The notes under the pieces were generated by a model, which saw only the letters and a program-made list of their open reading frames with translations, did no database searches and was not told the DNA's origin. Shown piece by piece: positions 43,439-52,785 of a DNA stretch of 64,000 bases. The stretch spans positions 1 to 64,000 of the forward strand of contig CAZHQG010000008.1 in assembly GCA_964534275.1 (NCBI GenBank). The letters are read 5' to 3'. Both the position numbers and the translations under genes were made by a program. Numbering within the stretch: the stretch's first letter is position 1; the number at the start of each line of letters is the position of its first letter. This DNA comes from HRBIN30 sp964534275 (GTDB lineage Bacteria; Desulfobacterota; Binatia; HRBIN30).

Positions 43439-45160
43439 ATGAGCGAGCGGTGGCGGTTACGGCCGCGGAACCCGGAGGCGGAAGCTGTCTTACGGCGGGA
43501 ACTCGAGCTGCACCCCTTACTGGCCCAGCTCCTTGTGCAGCGGGGTTATTGCACTCCCGAACAGGCGCACGCGTTTCTGAACCCTCGACTGCGGGACGGG
43601 CTGCGTTCTCCCTTTCTTTTTCGCGGCATGCACTGCGCTGCCGACCGAATCGTGCAAGCACTGGCTCGCGGAGAACGCATCGCCATTTACGGCGACTACG
43701 ACCTTGACGGTGTTAGTGGTTCCGCGCTCCTCTACGCTTTCTTGCGCAGCCTGGGCACGGAGCCGATCGTTTACATCCCCGACCGTATGCGTGAGGGCTA
43801 CGGGCTCCATCAACCCGCGATCGCAAGCCTAGCCCAGAGTGGTACGGGCTTGTTGATTACCGTGGACTGCGGTGCGGCAAGCCACAGCCAAATCCGATTT
43901 GCCACGCAATTGGGGTTGGACAGCATCGTCTGCGATCACCACCAAGTTCCTGCCGAGCCGCTGCCTGCACTTGCTGCCTTGAATCCCGCAGCTCCCGATT
44001 CAGGGTTTCCATTCCCGGGCTTGTGTGGAGCGGGCACTGCTTTTTACCTGGCCTGGGCGGTCCGTAGCCGGCTCGCGGAAAAGGGCGTCACATCGCTCCC
44101 AGATTTGCGGGAACTTTTGGACTTGGTCACCCTAGGCACCATTGCAGACGTGGTACCGCTGGAGGCAGAAAACCGGGTTCTCGTGCGCCACGGACTCGCT
44201 GCTTTGACGGAGGGACGCCGCCTCGGAATCGCCGCGCTCAAAAATATCAGCCGTGTAACCAACGTAACGAGCAGCGCGGTCGCCTTCCGGTTGGCCCCTC
44301 GGCTTAACGCCATCGGACGCCTAGGCTCGGCGCAGGCCGCGCTGGAACTGCTAGTCACCGACATCCCCGAACGTGCCCAACAACTCGCCACCGAACTGCA
44401 AGACGCAAATCGGCAGCGCCAAGCCCTGGAAGGAGCGATCCTGAAAGACGCCCTTGCTTTATGCAGGAACGATCCGAACTGGGAAAACCGACGAGCGATT
44501 GTTTTGGCGAGCTCCGAGTGGCACCCGGGAGTGATCGGCATCGTAGCTGCACGCTTGGTGGAAAAATTTGGCCGGCCAACCGTACTCATTGCCATCGACG
44601 AGAATTCCGGAGTCGGGCGTGGGTCTGTCCGGAGCACTTCTGGAGTGAACTGCTACCGAGCACTCGCGGATTGCGCCCCTCTGCTTACCGCCTTCGGTGG
44701 TCACCATATGGCTGCAGGCTTTTCCATCGCGGTCGAGCACCTCGAAGCGTTCGCTCAAGCCTTCGATGAGGCGGTCGCGAAACAAACTCGCGCTCCGCAA
44801 CCGACTGTGCACTGGGCAGACGCGGTGCTCGAGCTGGATCAAATCGACCCAGCCGACCTTGCGAGTTGCCTTGTCGCGCTGGAGCCTTTTGGTCCTGGAA
44901 ATCCCGAGCCTGTGTTCTTTGCCCGCGGTGTCCGCCTGCGGGCTGCGCAAACGTTTGGTGGCCAACACCTACGATTGTTTGCCGAACAGCGCGGAAAGGC
45001 GTGGCCAGCAATGTGGTTTCAGTGGGGCGACGAGTTTCCTCCCGACCCGAACAGTTCTTACGACGTGCTTTTCAGCATCGAAGCACACAGTTCGAACGGT
45101 GAGGCGCCGCTTCGCCTTCGGCTTCTCCGCCTCCGTCCCAGCCGTTCAGCAGAAAGGTGA
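43439..45160 (+). CDS. recJ: Single-stranded-DNA-specific exonuclease RecJ
   Basis: 573 residues. DHH-family phosphoesterase motifs: IYGDYDLDGVSGSALLY (motif I), VDCGAASHSQI, VCDHHQVP (DHH, motif III) and NPAAPDSGFPF. DHHA1 and OB-fold regions follow (SEWHPGVIGIVAARLVEKFGRPT, GFGGHH-type GGHHMAAGFSIAV). It is a 5'-3' ssDNA exonuclease in recombination and mismatch repair. It lies 18 nt after secF. Confidence 0.95.
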   Translation: MSERWRLRPRNPEAEAVLRRELELHPLLAQLLVQRGYCTPEQAHAFLNPRLRDGLRSPFLFRGMHCAADRIVQALARGERIAIYGDYDLDGVSGSALLYAFLRSLGTEPIVYIPDRMREGYGLHQPAIASLAQSGTGLLITVDCGAASHSQIRFATQLGLDSIVCDHHQVPAEPLPALAALNPAAPDSGFPFPGLCGAGTAFYLAWAVRSRLAEKGVTSLPDLRELLDLVTLGTIADVVPLEAENRVLVRHGLAALTEGRRLGIAALKNISRVTNVTSSAVAFRLAPRLNAIGRLGSAQAALELLVTDIPERAQQLATELQDANRQRQALEGAILKDALALCRNDPNWENRRAIVLASSEWHPGVIGIVAARLVEKFGRPTVLIAIDENSGVGRGSVRSTSGVNCYRALADCAPLLTAFGGHHMAAGFSIAVEHLEAFAQAFDEAVAKQTRAPQPTVHWADAVLELDQIDPADLASCLVALEPFGPGNPEPVFFARGVRLRAAQTFGGQHLRLFAEQRGKAWPAMWFQWGDEFPPDPNSSYDVLFSIEAHSSNGEAPLRLRLLRLRPSRSAER

Positions 45161-45161
45161 C

Positions 45162-45187
45162 GAAGCACGTACGTTGGAGCGTGCTTC
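45162..45187 (+). terminator. Possible transcription terminator hairpin after recJ
   Basis: GAAGCACG (45162-45169) pairs with CGTGCTTC (45180-45187) with a 10-nt loop, right after the recJ stop. No clear T-tract follows, so it may be Rho-dependent or a processing hairpin. Confidence 0.3.
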
Positions 45188-45405
45188 CGTTGCCCCAAGC
45201 GATGCCGTACCACCCGCCACCTCGCCTCTTGGGCAAGGAGAAAAGGCAGTTCCGGGAAGCTTTCTAAGCATTTGATATTTCGTGAAAATCAAGAGCCCGA
45301 ATGCCCGGAACGACACCTTGCTTGACTGGTATATAACCGCGTGTTAGCCGGACTGAGCTTCCTACACCCGTCACCGCAACACAATCCATTGCCGGGGGTT
45401 TCATC

Positions 45406-45594
45406 ATGGAGAGAGACGACGCCATCCTCACGAGCAAAGAAGTCGCGCGCATCTTGGATATGAGTCCCGACACCGTCAACGAGTTCGCTCGCAAGAGCAT
45501 TCTCCCCGCCTTCAAGAAAGGGCGACAGTGGCGATTTCGAAAACGAGACGTCACCGCGTTTAAACGCGAGTTGCGCGGTAACACGGCAGCTTGA
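45406..45594 (+). CDS. Small helix-turn-helix (excisionase-type, MerR-like) protein
   Basis: 62 residues. LTSKEVARILDMSPDTVNEFARKSILPAFKKGRQWRFRKRDVTAFKREL is the winged HTH_17 pattern found in excisionases and small DNA-binding proteins. It stands alone between recJ and a methyltransferase gene with the same orientation, so it may regulate the latter. No phage or integrase genes are nearby, arguing against an excisionase role. Confidence 0.78.
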   Translation: MERDDAILTSKEVARILDMSPDTVNEFARKSILPAFKKGRQWRFRKRDVTAFKRELRGNTAA

Positions 45595-45640
45595 GTGCGA
45601 GTTTTGCTAGACGAATTAGCGCCGAGATCACGGAGTTCGC

Positions 45641-46339
45641 ATGCCATCGTTCGAAGGTGCACAAGCCCACGAGAGCAAGCTGTACGCGGAGTTGTCGTAC
45701 TTGTACGACGTGATTTTCACCAGGATCTTTGCTCCGCGGATCCACCATGTCATACGGACGTTGCAAATCCCTCCCGGGGCGAAGGTGCTCGAGGTCGGGG
45801 TGGGCACCGGCCTTTCTTTGGATGCCTACCCGGAGCACGCTCAGGTCGTAGGGATCGACCTCGCCCCAGAGATGTTAGAAAAAGCCGAGGAGAAGGTACG
45901 GCGCAACGGATGGCGACACATCAAGCTTTTGGAGATGGACGCGCTGAACCTGAAGTTCGATGACAACAGCTTCGATTACGTGACTGCCTTTCACGTTGTC
46001 AGCGTAGTTCCTGATGCTCAACGCCTCATGAACGAGGTGATCCGCGTGCTGCGGCCAGAGGGAACGCTGGCCATCGTCAACCATTTCCGCAGCCCGAACA
46101 AATTCTTCGCCGCACTCGATACGATGATCGAACCGATCACCTTGCGCCTCGGCTGGCACACGCTCGACTTGAAAGACGTTCTCGAAGGCTTGCCGCTCGA
46201 GGTCATCGAGCTTTACAAGACGAACAAGCGCTCGCTGTTCACGATTTTGGTTGCCCGCAACTCCAAGTCGAAAGGGGCCGCCTCGTTCAGTGCGTCGAAC
46301 TCTTGGGCGGAGCAAACGGGATCAACCCCTGCTTCATGA
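45641..46339 (+). CDS. SAM-dependent phospholipid N-methyltransferase-like protein
   Basis: 232 residues of class I methyltransferase fold with AKVLEVGVGTGLSLDAYPEHAQVVGIDLAPEMLEKA and the Rhodobacter PmtA-like start (SKLYAELSYLYDVIFTRIFAPRI). Motif V-like VTAFHVVSVVPDAQRLMNEVIRVLRPEG. PmtA-type enzymes methylate phosphatidylethanolamine to phosphatidylcholine. Other lipid or small-molecule methylation remains possible. Its end overlaps convergent 46287-46874 by 53 nt. Confidence 0.78.
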   Translation: MPSFEGAQAHESKLYAELSYLYDVIFTRIFAPRIHHVIRTLQIPPGAKVLEVGVGTGLSLDAYPEHAQVVGIDLAPEMLEKAEEKVRRNGWRHIKLLEMDALNLKFDDNSFDYVTAFHVVSVVPDAQRLMNEVIRVLRPEGTLAIVNHFRSPNKFFAALDTMIEPITLRLGWHTLDLKDVLEGLPLEVIELYKTNKRSLFTILVARNSKSKGAASFSASNSWAEQTGSTPAS

Positions 46340-46874
46340 GCCAGAGTTCATCTTGCTGGCTACGCGTATAAAGCCAGCGGGTGTAGGCCCGAAGCACGTG
46401 GGCATCGCCCGGGAAGAGGTCGCGGAAGCTAATCTCCGCGAGGACGCGCACAAGTTCCGGGAACCGTTCCGCCAACTCAGCAAACAAATCGCCGGGATGT
46501 GGACCTCCAGCGCCAGCTAGACGGGACAAATGCATGTACGCAGTGCGGCCAAGCTGAGCGTAGTAATCGGAGTTTACGAGCTTGCGGTGCAACGCCTCGA
46601 TAAACAACCCGGCCATGAACAAGGCGGTGTCACCGACATGTTTCAGCTTGCCATACCGATGCGGCAGCGGTGAGTGAAACGACTCCAGGTAATCGAGCGC
46701 CAGGGGCCGGTCGTCGAAACGACGTGGTGGCCGAGCAAACTGCTCGAGCAACTTGACCAGGTAAAACTCTACCTGCTCGCTCGACTGGACGGACTGAGCC
46801 CGCATCGCTTCTTGCAGGAGCTCTCGAAAGAACTCCGTTAAATTGCGCTGTACCAATCGAGGTCGTTCCGTCAT
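46287..46874 (-). CDS. Conserved hypothetical protein
   Basis: 195 residues, predicted all-helical, without signal peptide or membrane segment. Features include QVEFYLVKLLEQFARPP, SPLPHRYGKLKHVGDTALFMAGLFIEALHRK and SDYYAQLGRTAYMHLSRL. It resembles conserved unannotated proteins of Deltaproteobacteria; the HVGDTALF segment is memorable but no activity is known. It converges on the methyltransferase gene with a 53-nt overlap. Confidence 0.72.
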   Translation of the reverse strand: MTERPRLVQRNLTEFFRELLQEAMRAQSVQSSEQVEFYLVKLLEQFARPPRRFDDRPLALDYLESFHSPLPHRYGKLKHVGDTALFMAGLFIEALHRKLVNSDYYAQLGRTAYMHLSRLAGAGGPHPGDLFAELAERFPELVRVLAEISFRDLFPGDAHVLRAYTRWLYTRSQQDELWLMKQGLIPFAPPKSSTH

Positions 46875-47061
46875 GGTGCCTTCAGTTTAGCGACTGCGCA
46901 CGCGTGACCAAGTGGTTTTTTTGGCGATCAGACAAACACACAGAAGCAACAGGCAGCCAGAGGGAATTTCCGGTGGGTCTCGCGCGAATGCAAATTGTGC
47001 GTGGAAATGCGATCGGTTATAAGCTCGGCCACATTGTTGCAGGAGAAAGGTCGGTAACTGC

Positions 47062-48429
47062 ATGATTCGGCAACGCCGTTGGCTTTCTGGGCTGCTCTGG
47101 GGTACGGCTGTGGGCATCAGTGTTTGGATCGGTGCCCACACAGCGAGTCGCGTCTCCGCGGTCGCGAAGGATACCTACGAGACCATCGAAACGTTCACCA
47201 ACGTGCTCACGTTGGTGCAAAAGAACTACGTCGATCCGGTCACGACAAAGCAACTGATCGAAGGTGCAATCACCGGGATGCTTGCCGCGCTGGATCCACA
47301 TAGCGCGTACCTGCCTCCGGAGTCGTACAAAGAGCTACAAGTCGATACACGTGGTACGTTCGGAGGTTTGGGAATCGAAATTACGATCCGAAACAACGTG
47401 CTCACCGTAGTATCTCCGATCGAGGATACCCCTGCTTACCGGGCCGGAATCAAGCCGGGCGACCAAATCATCAAGATCGACGAGGAATTTACCAAGGACA
47501 TGCCCCTGACCGAAGCCGTGCGCCGCATGCGCGGCGCGCCTGGGACCAAGGTGCGACTTACGATCCGCCGCGAAGGCGCAATGAAACCGATCGAGCTAAC
47601 GCTGACTCGGGAAATTATCAAAATCCAAAGCGTGAAAGCGCGCATGCTCGACAAAGGTTACGCGTACGTGCGGATCACCCAGTTCCAAGAACGCACGGAT
47701 GACGACCTGCAAAAGGCTCTCGCCAAGCTGGAGCAGGAAAATGGTGGCGCGCTCTCGGGCCTCATCCTCGATCTGCGCAACAACCCCGGCGGGTTGCTCA
47801 CCCAAGCCATTAAAGTGGCAGACGAGTTCATCGATTCCGGACTCGTTGTTTACACCGACGGGCGGCTCGAATCGCAAAAGCAGAAGTACTTTGCCCATAA
47901 GCAGGGCTCGCACACCGACTTCCCGATGATCGTGCTCGTCAACGCCGGCAGTGCCAGCGCCTCGGAAATCGTTGCCGGGGCGTTGCAGGACCACCGCCGC
48001 GCGCTGGTCCTGGGTACGCAAACGTTTGGCAAAGGGTCGGTGCAAACCATTCTTCCCTTGGAAGAAAATTCCGCCATCCGTCTGACGACTGCTCGCTATT
48101 ACACCCCTAACGGACGTTCCATCCAAGCAACCGGAATCACCCCGGACATCGTGTTGGAGAACCCACCAAGCCTTGCGCTAGCCGGGACGCAGCCCTCCTT
48201 GCCGCGGATTCGAGAGGAAAATCTCCCGCGGCATCTGCGGGCTCCCAAGGAAAAACAGCCTCCCAGTTCTGACGAGGAGGAATTCGAAGAGGAGCAACCC
48301 ACCCCCGAGGAGCTGCAGGTGAAAGAGGGGGAACTGGGGAAAGATCCACAACTCGACCGCGCCCTCGAACTCCTCAAGAGCTGGAACGTTTTTAAAACCG
48401 TCATTGCCGGCCGCGCTCCACAGTCGTAG
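47062..48429 (+). CDS. ctpA: C-terminal processing protease, S41 family
   Basis: 455 residues. An N-terminal signal or membrane anchor (WLSGLLWGTAVGISVWIGA) precedes helical and PDZ domains (RNNVLTVVSPIEDTPAYRAGIKPGDQIIKID). The protease core has Ser in NAGSASASEI and, 25 residues on, Lys in TFGKGSVQ, the S41 dyad. It trims C-termini of periplasmic proteins. It is followed by the YibQ-like gene, a common arrangement. Confidence 0.94.
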   Translation: MIRQRRWLSGLLWGTAVGISVWIGAHTASRVSAVAKDTYETIETFTNVLTLVQKNYVDPVTTKQLIEGAITGMLAALDPHSAYLPPESYKELQVDTRGTFGGLGIEITIRNNVLTVVSPIEDTPAYRAGIKPGDQIIKIDEEFTKDMPLTEAVRRMRGAPGTKVRLTIRREGAMKPIELTLTREIIKIQSVKARMLDKGYAYVRITQFQERTDDDLQKALAKLEQENGGALSGLILDLRNNPGGLLTQAIKVADEFIDSGLVVYTDGRLESQKQKYFAHKQGSHTDFPMIVLVNAGSASASEIVAGALQDHRRALVLGTQTFGKGSVQTILPLEENSAIRLTTARYYTPNGRSIQATGITPDIVLENPPSLALAGTQPSLPRIREENLPRHLRAPKEKQPPSSDEEEFEEEQPTPEELQVKEGELGKDPQLDRALELLKSWNVFKTVIAGRAPQS

Positions 48430-48476
48430 AGGCGCGGCGCGAGTAGGCATCGGCCGGTCCGTTTCCATCGCATGCT

Positions 48477-49637
48477 GTGCCCCGCTCCACACCTCTTTTA
48501 AGCGCGTCGTCGCCTTTCCGTTGGGTGGCGATGATTGCCCTCGGAGCGCTGGTGTATTTGGAGCTCTCCACCGTTGAACACCAACAAATCAGCGAACCCC
48601 AACGACGTCCTTCCGTACCAGCCCTGCCAGCCACCAGCGAGGAAACCGTCGTCGGCGAAGCAGCTCGGCTGACCCTACGCTTGCACGAACTGGACTTGCC
48701 GGCACCTCTCCCCTCTCCGAAGGAAGAGCAACTCGGCAATCCGGGTTTGCAGTGGACCCACCGGATCTACGACCTCACGCTTCCCCGACCACGCCAATTG
48801 GAACCCTTCACGGAACCCGTTTTGAAGCTTCGAGCCGAAAACCCTCTGGTAACCGTGCAGGTCGAGGATCACCCACAGCACCTGGAACTACGGCTTGGCG
48901 TAGCGGGCTTGCGCACTCACACCCTGAGGTTTCGCTGGCTCGATCGGCCTCCGCGAGCTGCGCTTTTTGTGGCCGGGCTCGGACGGGATCTCGTTCTGGC
49001 TCGACGACTCCTCGAATTACCTGCTCGAATCACATACGCCGTCGACCCGACAGAGCCCTTCGCCGATGTCATTGCCGAACGCCTAAAGTTGGCGGGTGCC
49101 GCAACCTGGTTGCAAGTCAACCTATCGCAGGCATATTCCTCGGGATTCAGGGAAGAAGGGCAGCAACCCAAGTTACGCGACGGCGACTCTTTCCTAGCAG
49201 AGCTCGAGTCGCTTCTGACGCAAGCTCTCGCTCGCATCCCCTCGGTGCAGGGAGTTTTGGTGCTGGCGCGAGCGGAGCGCCTCGCGCAAGCTCCGCTTGC
49301 AGTCATCCACGCGGTGATCCCCGCGGGGATCCCGGTGGTCGTAACTGGATCCGGTCAGCAGGCAAGCGAGCTCTGCGCTTGGCTGCGAGAACGCAAGCGT
49401 CCCTGCCTTGCGACATCCACAGACCTTCCGGACAACAGTACGCCGCAAGAAACGGCCAGCCGGATTTTAATGGCAGTCGCTCGAGCGCAGCTCCTGGGCG
49501 ATGCAATCGAAGTCCTCGCCGCTTCGGAAGCCACGCTCGAAGCCATCGGGCGAGAATCTCCGCGGTTTCCCGAAGTTGGAGTGGAATTGGTCGATGCAGC
49601 AACCCTTGTCGGGGAGCTCGGCCTATCGCAACGTTAG
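48477..49637 (+). CDS. Divergent polysaccharide deacetylase (YibQ/DUF610-like), degenerate
   Basis: 386 residues. A signal anchor (FRWVAMIALGALVYLEL), then a low-complexity linker, then an NodB-like barrel related to the divergent deacetylase family that follows ctpA in many Proteobacteria. The usual 'xIDDLG' metal motif is LFVAGLG here, and the 'HLPME' motif is WLQVNL, so both catalytic acidic/His elements are absent. It may have lost catalysis and act structurally. GTG 48477 start; ATG 48531 is an alternative. Confidence 0.68.
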   Translation: MPRSTPLLSASSPFRWVAMIALGALVYLELSTVEHQQISEPQRRPSVPALPATSEETVVGEAARLTLRLHELDLPAPLPSPKEEQLGNPGLQWTHRIYDLTLPRPRQLEPFTEPVLKLRAENPLVTVQVEDHPQHLELRLGVAGLRTHTLRFRWLDRPPRAALFVAGLGRDLVLARRLLELPARITYAVDPTEPFADVIAERLKLAGAATWLQVNLSQAYSSGFREEGQQPKLRDGDSFLAELESLLTQALARIPSVQGVLVLARAERLAQAPLAVIHAVIPAGIPVVVTGSGQQASELCAWLRERKRPCLATSTDLPDNSTPQETASRILMAVARAQLLGDAIEVLAASEATLEAIGRESPRFPEVGVELVDAATLVGELGLSQR

Positions 49638-49659
49638 GGCTTTTGGTAGGTAGGCAACA

Positions 49660-50886
49660 ATGCCTCTTTCCAACGTGGTGCTTCCAGGAACAGCTGCGTT
49701 CCTCACTGTGAGCGAGCTCACCCGAATCATTCGCGACACGTTGGAAAGCAGCATCGACACAGTCTGGGTGGTCGGAGAAATCTCCAACTTCCGCGTGCCT
49801 ACGTCAGGCCACTTTTACTTTGTTCTCAAAGACGAGCACGCGCAAATTGCAGCCGTTATGTTCAAAGGCACCAACCGCGCGCTCGCGTTTCGCCCCGAAG
49901 ACGGACTCCAAGTTCTCGTTAGAGGGCACGTGAGTTTGTACGAGCCCCGAGGCACGCTCCAGCTGTATGTCGAATTCATGGAACCCGTGGGCGTGGGCAG
50001 CGTTCAGTTAGCCTTGGAGCAGTTAAAACTGCGCTTACAAGCAGAAGGGTTGTTCGCGCCGGAACGGAAGCGGCCGCTGCCCACTCTGCCTCGCTGTATT
50101 GGCATCGTCACCGCGCTCGGAGGCGCTGCAATTCAGGACGTGCTCACCACCCTGCGGCGCCGCTTCCCCCACGTGCGCGTGGTCGTCCGCCCTGTTCGGG
50201 TCCAAGGCAAAGAGGCACCTCAAGAAATCGTTGCTGCCCTCGCAGACTTGCAAACGTTGGACGAGTTGGACGTCGTCATCGTGGGCAGAGGCGGTGGATC
50301 CAAAGAGGACTTGTGGGCGTTCAACGACGAAGGCGTTGCCCGCGCGATCGCCGCGTGCCGCGTACCGGTGGTTTCTGCGGTCGGCCACGAAATCGATCTG
50401 ACCGTGGCGGACTTGGTTGCCGACGTGCGGGCCGCCACGCCTACCGCAGCCGCGCAGTTGGTCGTTCCAGACTTGCAAGAGCTGCGTAACCGCATCGACC
50501 AACAATTTCGCCTGCTCCGAACTGCGTTCCTTCGCGTGGTGCAGCTTCGCAGAGAACGCGTCGCGCAGCTCGCGCAGAGACTCCGTGACCCCCGCCACGT
50601 CGTGGAAAATTACCGCTTACGTCTCGACGAACTCGCTGAACGGGCCCACCTTGCCATCGAGCAGCGCTTGGATCGTTTCCGGCAACGACTTCGCAGCCTC
50701 GCAGACCGCATGGAAGCGCTAAGCCCACTGGCGGTGTTGCAACGCGGTTACGCGATCGTCACCAAAGTTCCCACCGGCGCAATCGTGCGCGACGCCCAAC
50801 AGCTCGCACCCTCAGACCATGTCTCCATCCGCTTCGCGCGTGGCAAGGTAGAAGCAGAGGTTAAAACCGTCGAAGATGCCGAATAG
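49660..50886 (+). CDS. xseA: Exodeoxyribonuclease VII large subunit
   Basis: 408 residues. The N-terminal OB-fold has VWVVGEISNFRVPTSGHFYFVLKD. The catalytic domain has VVIVGRGGGSKEDLWAFNDEGVARAI and AVGHEIDLTVADLVADVRAATPTAAAQL. Coiled-coil and C-terminal VLQRGYAIV follow. With XseB it forms the ssDNA nuclease. It precedes xseB by 10 nt. Confidence 0.95.
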   Translation: MPLSNVVLPGTAAFLTVSELTRIIRDTLESSIDTVWVVGEISNFRVPTSGHFYFVLKDEHAQIAAVMFKGTNRALAFRPEDGLQVLVRGHVSLYEPRGTLQLYVEFMEPVGVGSVQLALEQLKLRLQAEGLFAPERKRPLPTLPRCIGIVTALGGAAIQDVLTTLRRRFPHVRVVVRPVRVQGKEAPQEIVAALADLQTLDELDVVIVGRGGGSKEDLWAFNDEGVARAIAACRVPVVSAVGHEIDLTVADLVADVRAATPTAAAQLVVPDLQELRNRIDQQFRLLRTAFLRVVQLRRERVAQLAQRLRDPRHVVENYRLRLDELAERAHLAIEQRLDRFRQRLRSLADRMEALSPLAVLQRGYAIVTKVPTGAIVRDAQQLAPSDHVSIRFARGKVEAEVKTVEDAE

Positions 50887-50896
50887 GACCGAGGAA

Positions 50897-51139
50897 ATGA
50901 GCAACGGCACACTCAAATCGTTCGAAGAGTCGATGCAAGCGTTAGAAAACATTGTTCGGCGACTCGAGCGCGGCGACCTTTCTCTGGAGGAAGCGTTGTC
51001 TGCATTCGAGGAAGGGGTCAAGCTCGTGAAGGGGCTCAACGAACGGCTGACCGAAGTGGAGGCTCGCGTCGAGGTCCTTACACGTGGCGAATCCGGTGAA
51101 CTCCGCGTCGCCCCCCTCAAGGATGAGGAAAAGGAGTGA
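50897..51139 (+). CDS. xseB: Exodeoxyribonuclease VII small subunit
   Basis: 80 residues from ATG 50897. It has the XseB helical hairpin motif FEESMQALENIVRRLERGDLSLEEALSAFEEGVKL. An upstream in-frame ATG at 50876 overlaps xseA by 11 nt and is possible. It is followed directly by ispA, whose ribosome binding site is within the xseB end. Confidence 0.93.
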   Translation: MSNGTLKSFEESMQALENIVRRLERGDLSLEEALSAFEEGVKLVKGLNERLTEVEARVEVLTRGESGELRVAPLKDEEKE

Positions 51140-51143
51140 CGTC

Positions 51144-52037
51144 TTGCGGCTCGACCAGTACCTCGAGCGAAAGCGACGAATCATCGACCGGGCTTTGGAC
51201 AGCTACGTCCCGAACCCAAATCCGCCCGATCGCCTGATCGAGGCAATGCGTTACAGCCTCCTATCTGGCGGAAAGCGCCTTCGCCCCATCCTTGCACTAG
51301 CCGCCTGCGAGGCCGTCGGAGGTTCCACCGACTTGGTGCTGCCCTTCGCTTGCGCCATCGAAATGATCCACACGTACTCGCTGATCCATGATGACTTGCC
51401 AGCAATGGACGACGATGAGTTGCGCCGCGGGCGGCCCACGAATCACGTAGTGTTCGGCGAGGCCCTTGCCATCCTGGCCGGCGATGCCTTGCTCACGGAA
51501 GCCTTTCGAGTGATGGGCGAGGCGGCCTTGTCGTCCGGGTCTCGCCAACGACGGGCCTTGCAGGTTCTTACCGAAGTGGCTGCCGCTGCTGGTGCCCGCG
51601 GAATGGTGGGCGGACAAGCAGCGGACATCGCAGCAACGGGTGGCGAGGCCGACCTCCCTCTCGTGGAGTATATCCACGTGCGGAAAACTGGCGAATTGAT
51701 CCGTGTGTCGGTTCGCTCCGGCGCGATCCTCGGAGGGGCTCGCCCAGGACAACTCCGCCGGCTAACCCGCTACGCTGAGTTCCTCGGACTCGCCTTTCAA
51801 ATTGCCGACGACATCCTCGACGAAGAAGGCTCGCTGCAAATGACTGGCAAAGTGGGTGGCGGGGACCGTAAACAACAGAAGGCGACGTTTCCCTCTGTTC
51901 TCGGCCTCCCCGCGTCGAAGCAGCGCGCACGAGAGTTACTCGATCAAGCCCTCGACGAACTCAGTGCTTTCTCGGATGCGGCAGAACCGCTACGACAAAT
52001 CGCACAGCTCATCGTGGCTCGCGCTTGCGTAACCTGA
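51144..52037 (+). CDS. ispA: Polyprenyl (farnesyl/geranyl) diphosphate synthase
   Basis: 297 residues from TTG 51144, which has AAAGGAG at ideal spacing and gives MRLDQYLERKRRIIDRAL. Both Asp-rich motifs are visible: DDLPAMDDDELRRG (FARM) and DDILDEEG (SARM). The GGKRLRP motif and the YSLIHDDLPAMDDD pattern fit short-chain (C15) synthases in the xseAB-ispA arrangement. An ATG at 51123 is an alternative start. Confidence 0.92.
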   Translation: MRLDQYLERKRRIIDRALDSYVPNPNPPDRLIEAMRYSLLSGGKRLRPILALAACEAVGGSTDLVLPFACAIEMIHTYSLIHDDLPAMDDDELRRGRPTNHVVFGEALAILAGDALLTEAFRVMGEAALSSGSRQRRALQVLTEVAAAAGARGMVGGQAADIAATGGEADLPLVEYIHVRKTGELIRVSVRSGAILGGARPGQLRRLTRYAEFLGLAFQIADDILDEEGSLQMTGKVGGGDRKQQKATFPSVLGLPASKQRARELLDQALDELSAFSDAAEPLRQIAQLIVARACVT

Positions 52038-52050
52038 GCAAAAAGGGTTC

Positions 52051-52785
52051 ATGCGTGTTCGCATCGATAAACTTTTAGTGGATCGGGGGTTGGTCCCCAG
52101 TCGCGAACGAGCACAACGCCTCGTGTTGTCGGGTGTCGTGTTTGCCTCGGGGCAGCCCGTGGCGAAACCTGGCACGTTGGTGCGGCCGGATGCGCCGATC
52201 GAAGTCCGCGGCGAGGACCTGCCTTACGTAAGCCGAGGGGGGCTGAAACTCGCGGCGGCTCTCGATGCTTTCGGCGTCGAACCCATCGGTCGCGTATGCC
52301 TCGACGTCGGTGCCTCGACTGGCGGATTTACCGATTGCTTACTCCAAAGGGGTGCAGCGCGGGTGTATGCCGTGGACGTTGGCTACGGCCAACTAGCGTG
52401 GACCCTACGCAACGACCCTCGAGTCGTGGTGATGGAGCGCACGAATTTTCGCTTCTTCTCCCCCGAGCGGCTACCTGAGCGCCCAACTCTGGCCACGGCG
52501 GACGTGTCCTTCATTTCTTTGCGGCTGTTGTTGCCGAACCTCGCACACTGCCTCGCCGAGGGAGCCGACGCGGTGGTTCTGGTCAAACCTCAGTTCGAGG
52601 TCGGACGCGGCCAAGTTGGCTCTGGCGGCGTGGTGCGCGACCCGGCTTTACAGCGCGAGGCTGTCGAGGCGGTGAAACAGGCAGCGCTGGACTCCGGCTT
52701 CACTGCTTTGGGAGAGTGCGCGTCCCCAATCCTAGGGCCGAAGGGGAACCGGGAATTTTTCCTGCATCTGCGCCGCCACTGTTAG
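52051..52785 (+). CDS. tlyA: TlyA-type rRNA methyltransferase / S4-domain protein
   Basis: 244 residues. An N-terminal S4 RNA-binding domain (RIDKLLVDRGLVPSRERAQRLVLSGVV) is followed by a FtsJ-like methyltransferase with CLDVGASTGGFTDCLLQRGA and KPQFEVGRGQVG. TlyA methylates 2'-O ribose in 16S and 23S rRNA. It follows ispA by 13 nt; dxs, often between them, is absent here. Confidence 0.92.
   Translation: MRVRIDKLLVDRGLVPSRERAQRLVLSGVVFASGQPVAKPGTLVRPDAPIEVRGEDLPYVSRGGLKLAAALDAFGVEPIGRVCLDVGASTGGFTDCLLQRGAARVYAVDVGYGQLAWTLRNDPRVVVMERTNFRFFSPERLPERPTLATADVSFISLRLLLPNLAHCLAEGADAVVLVKPQFEVGRGQVGSGGVVRDPALQREAVEAVKQAALDSGFTALGECASPILGPKGNREFFLHLRRHC

Noticed and set aside
45406..45594. Phage excisionase
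   Set aside because: The HTH resembles excisionases, but no integrase, attachment site or phage gene is nearby.
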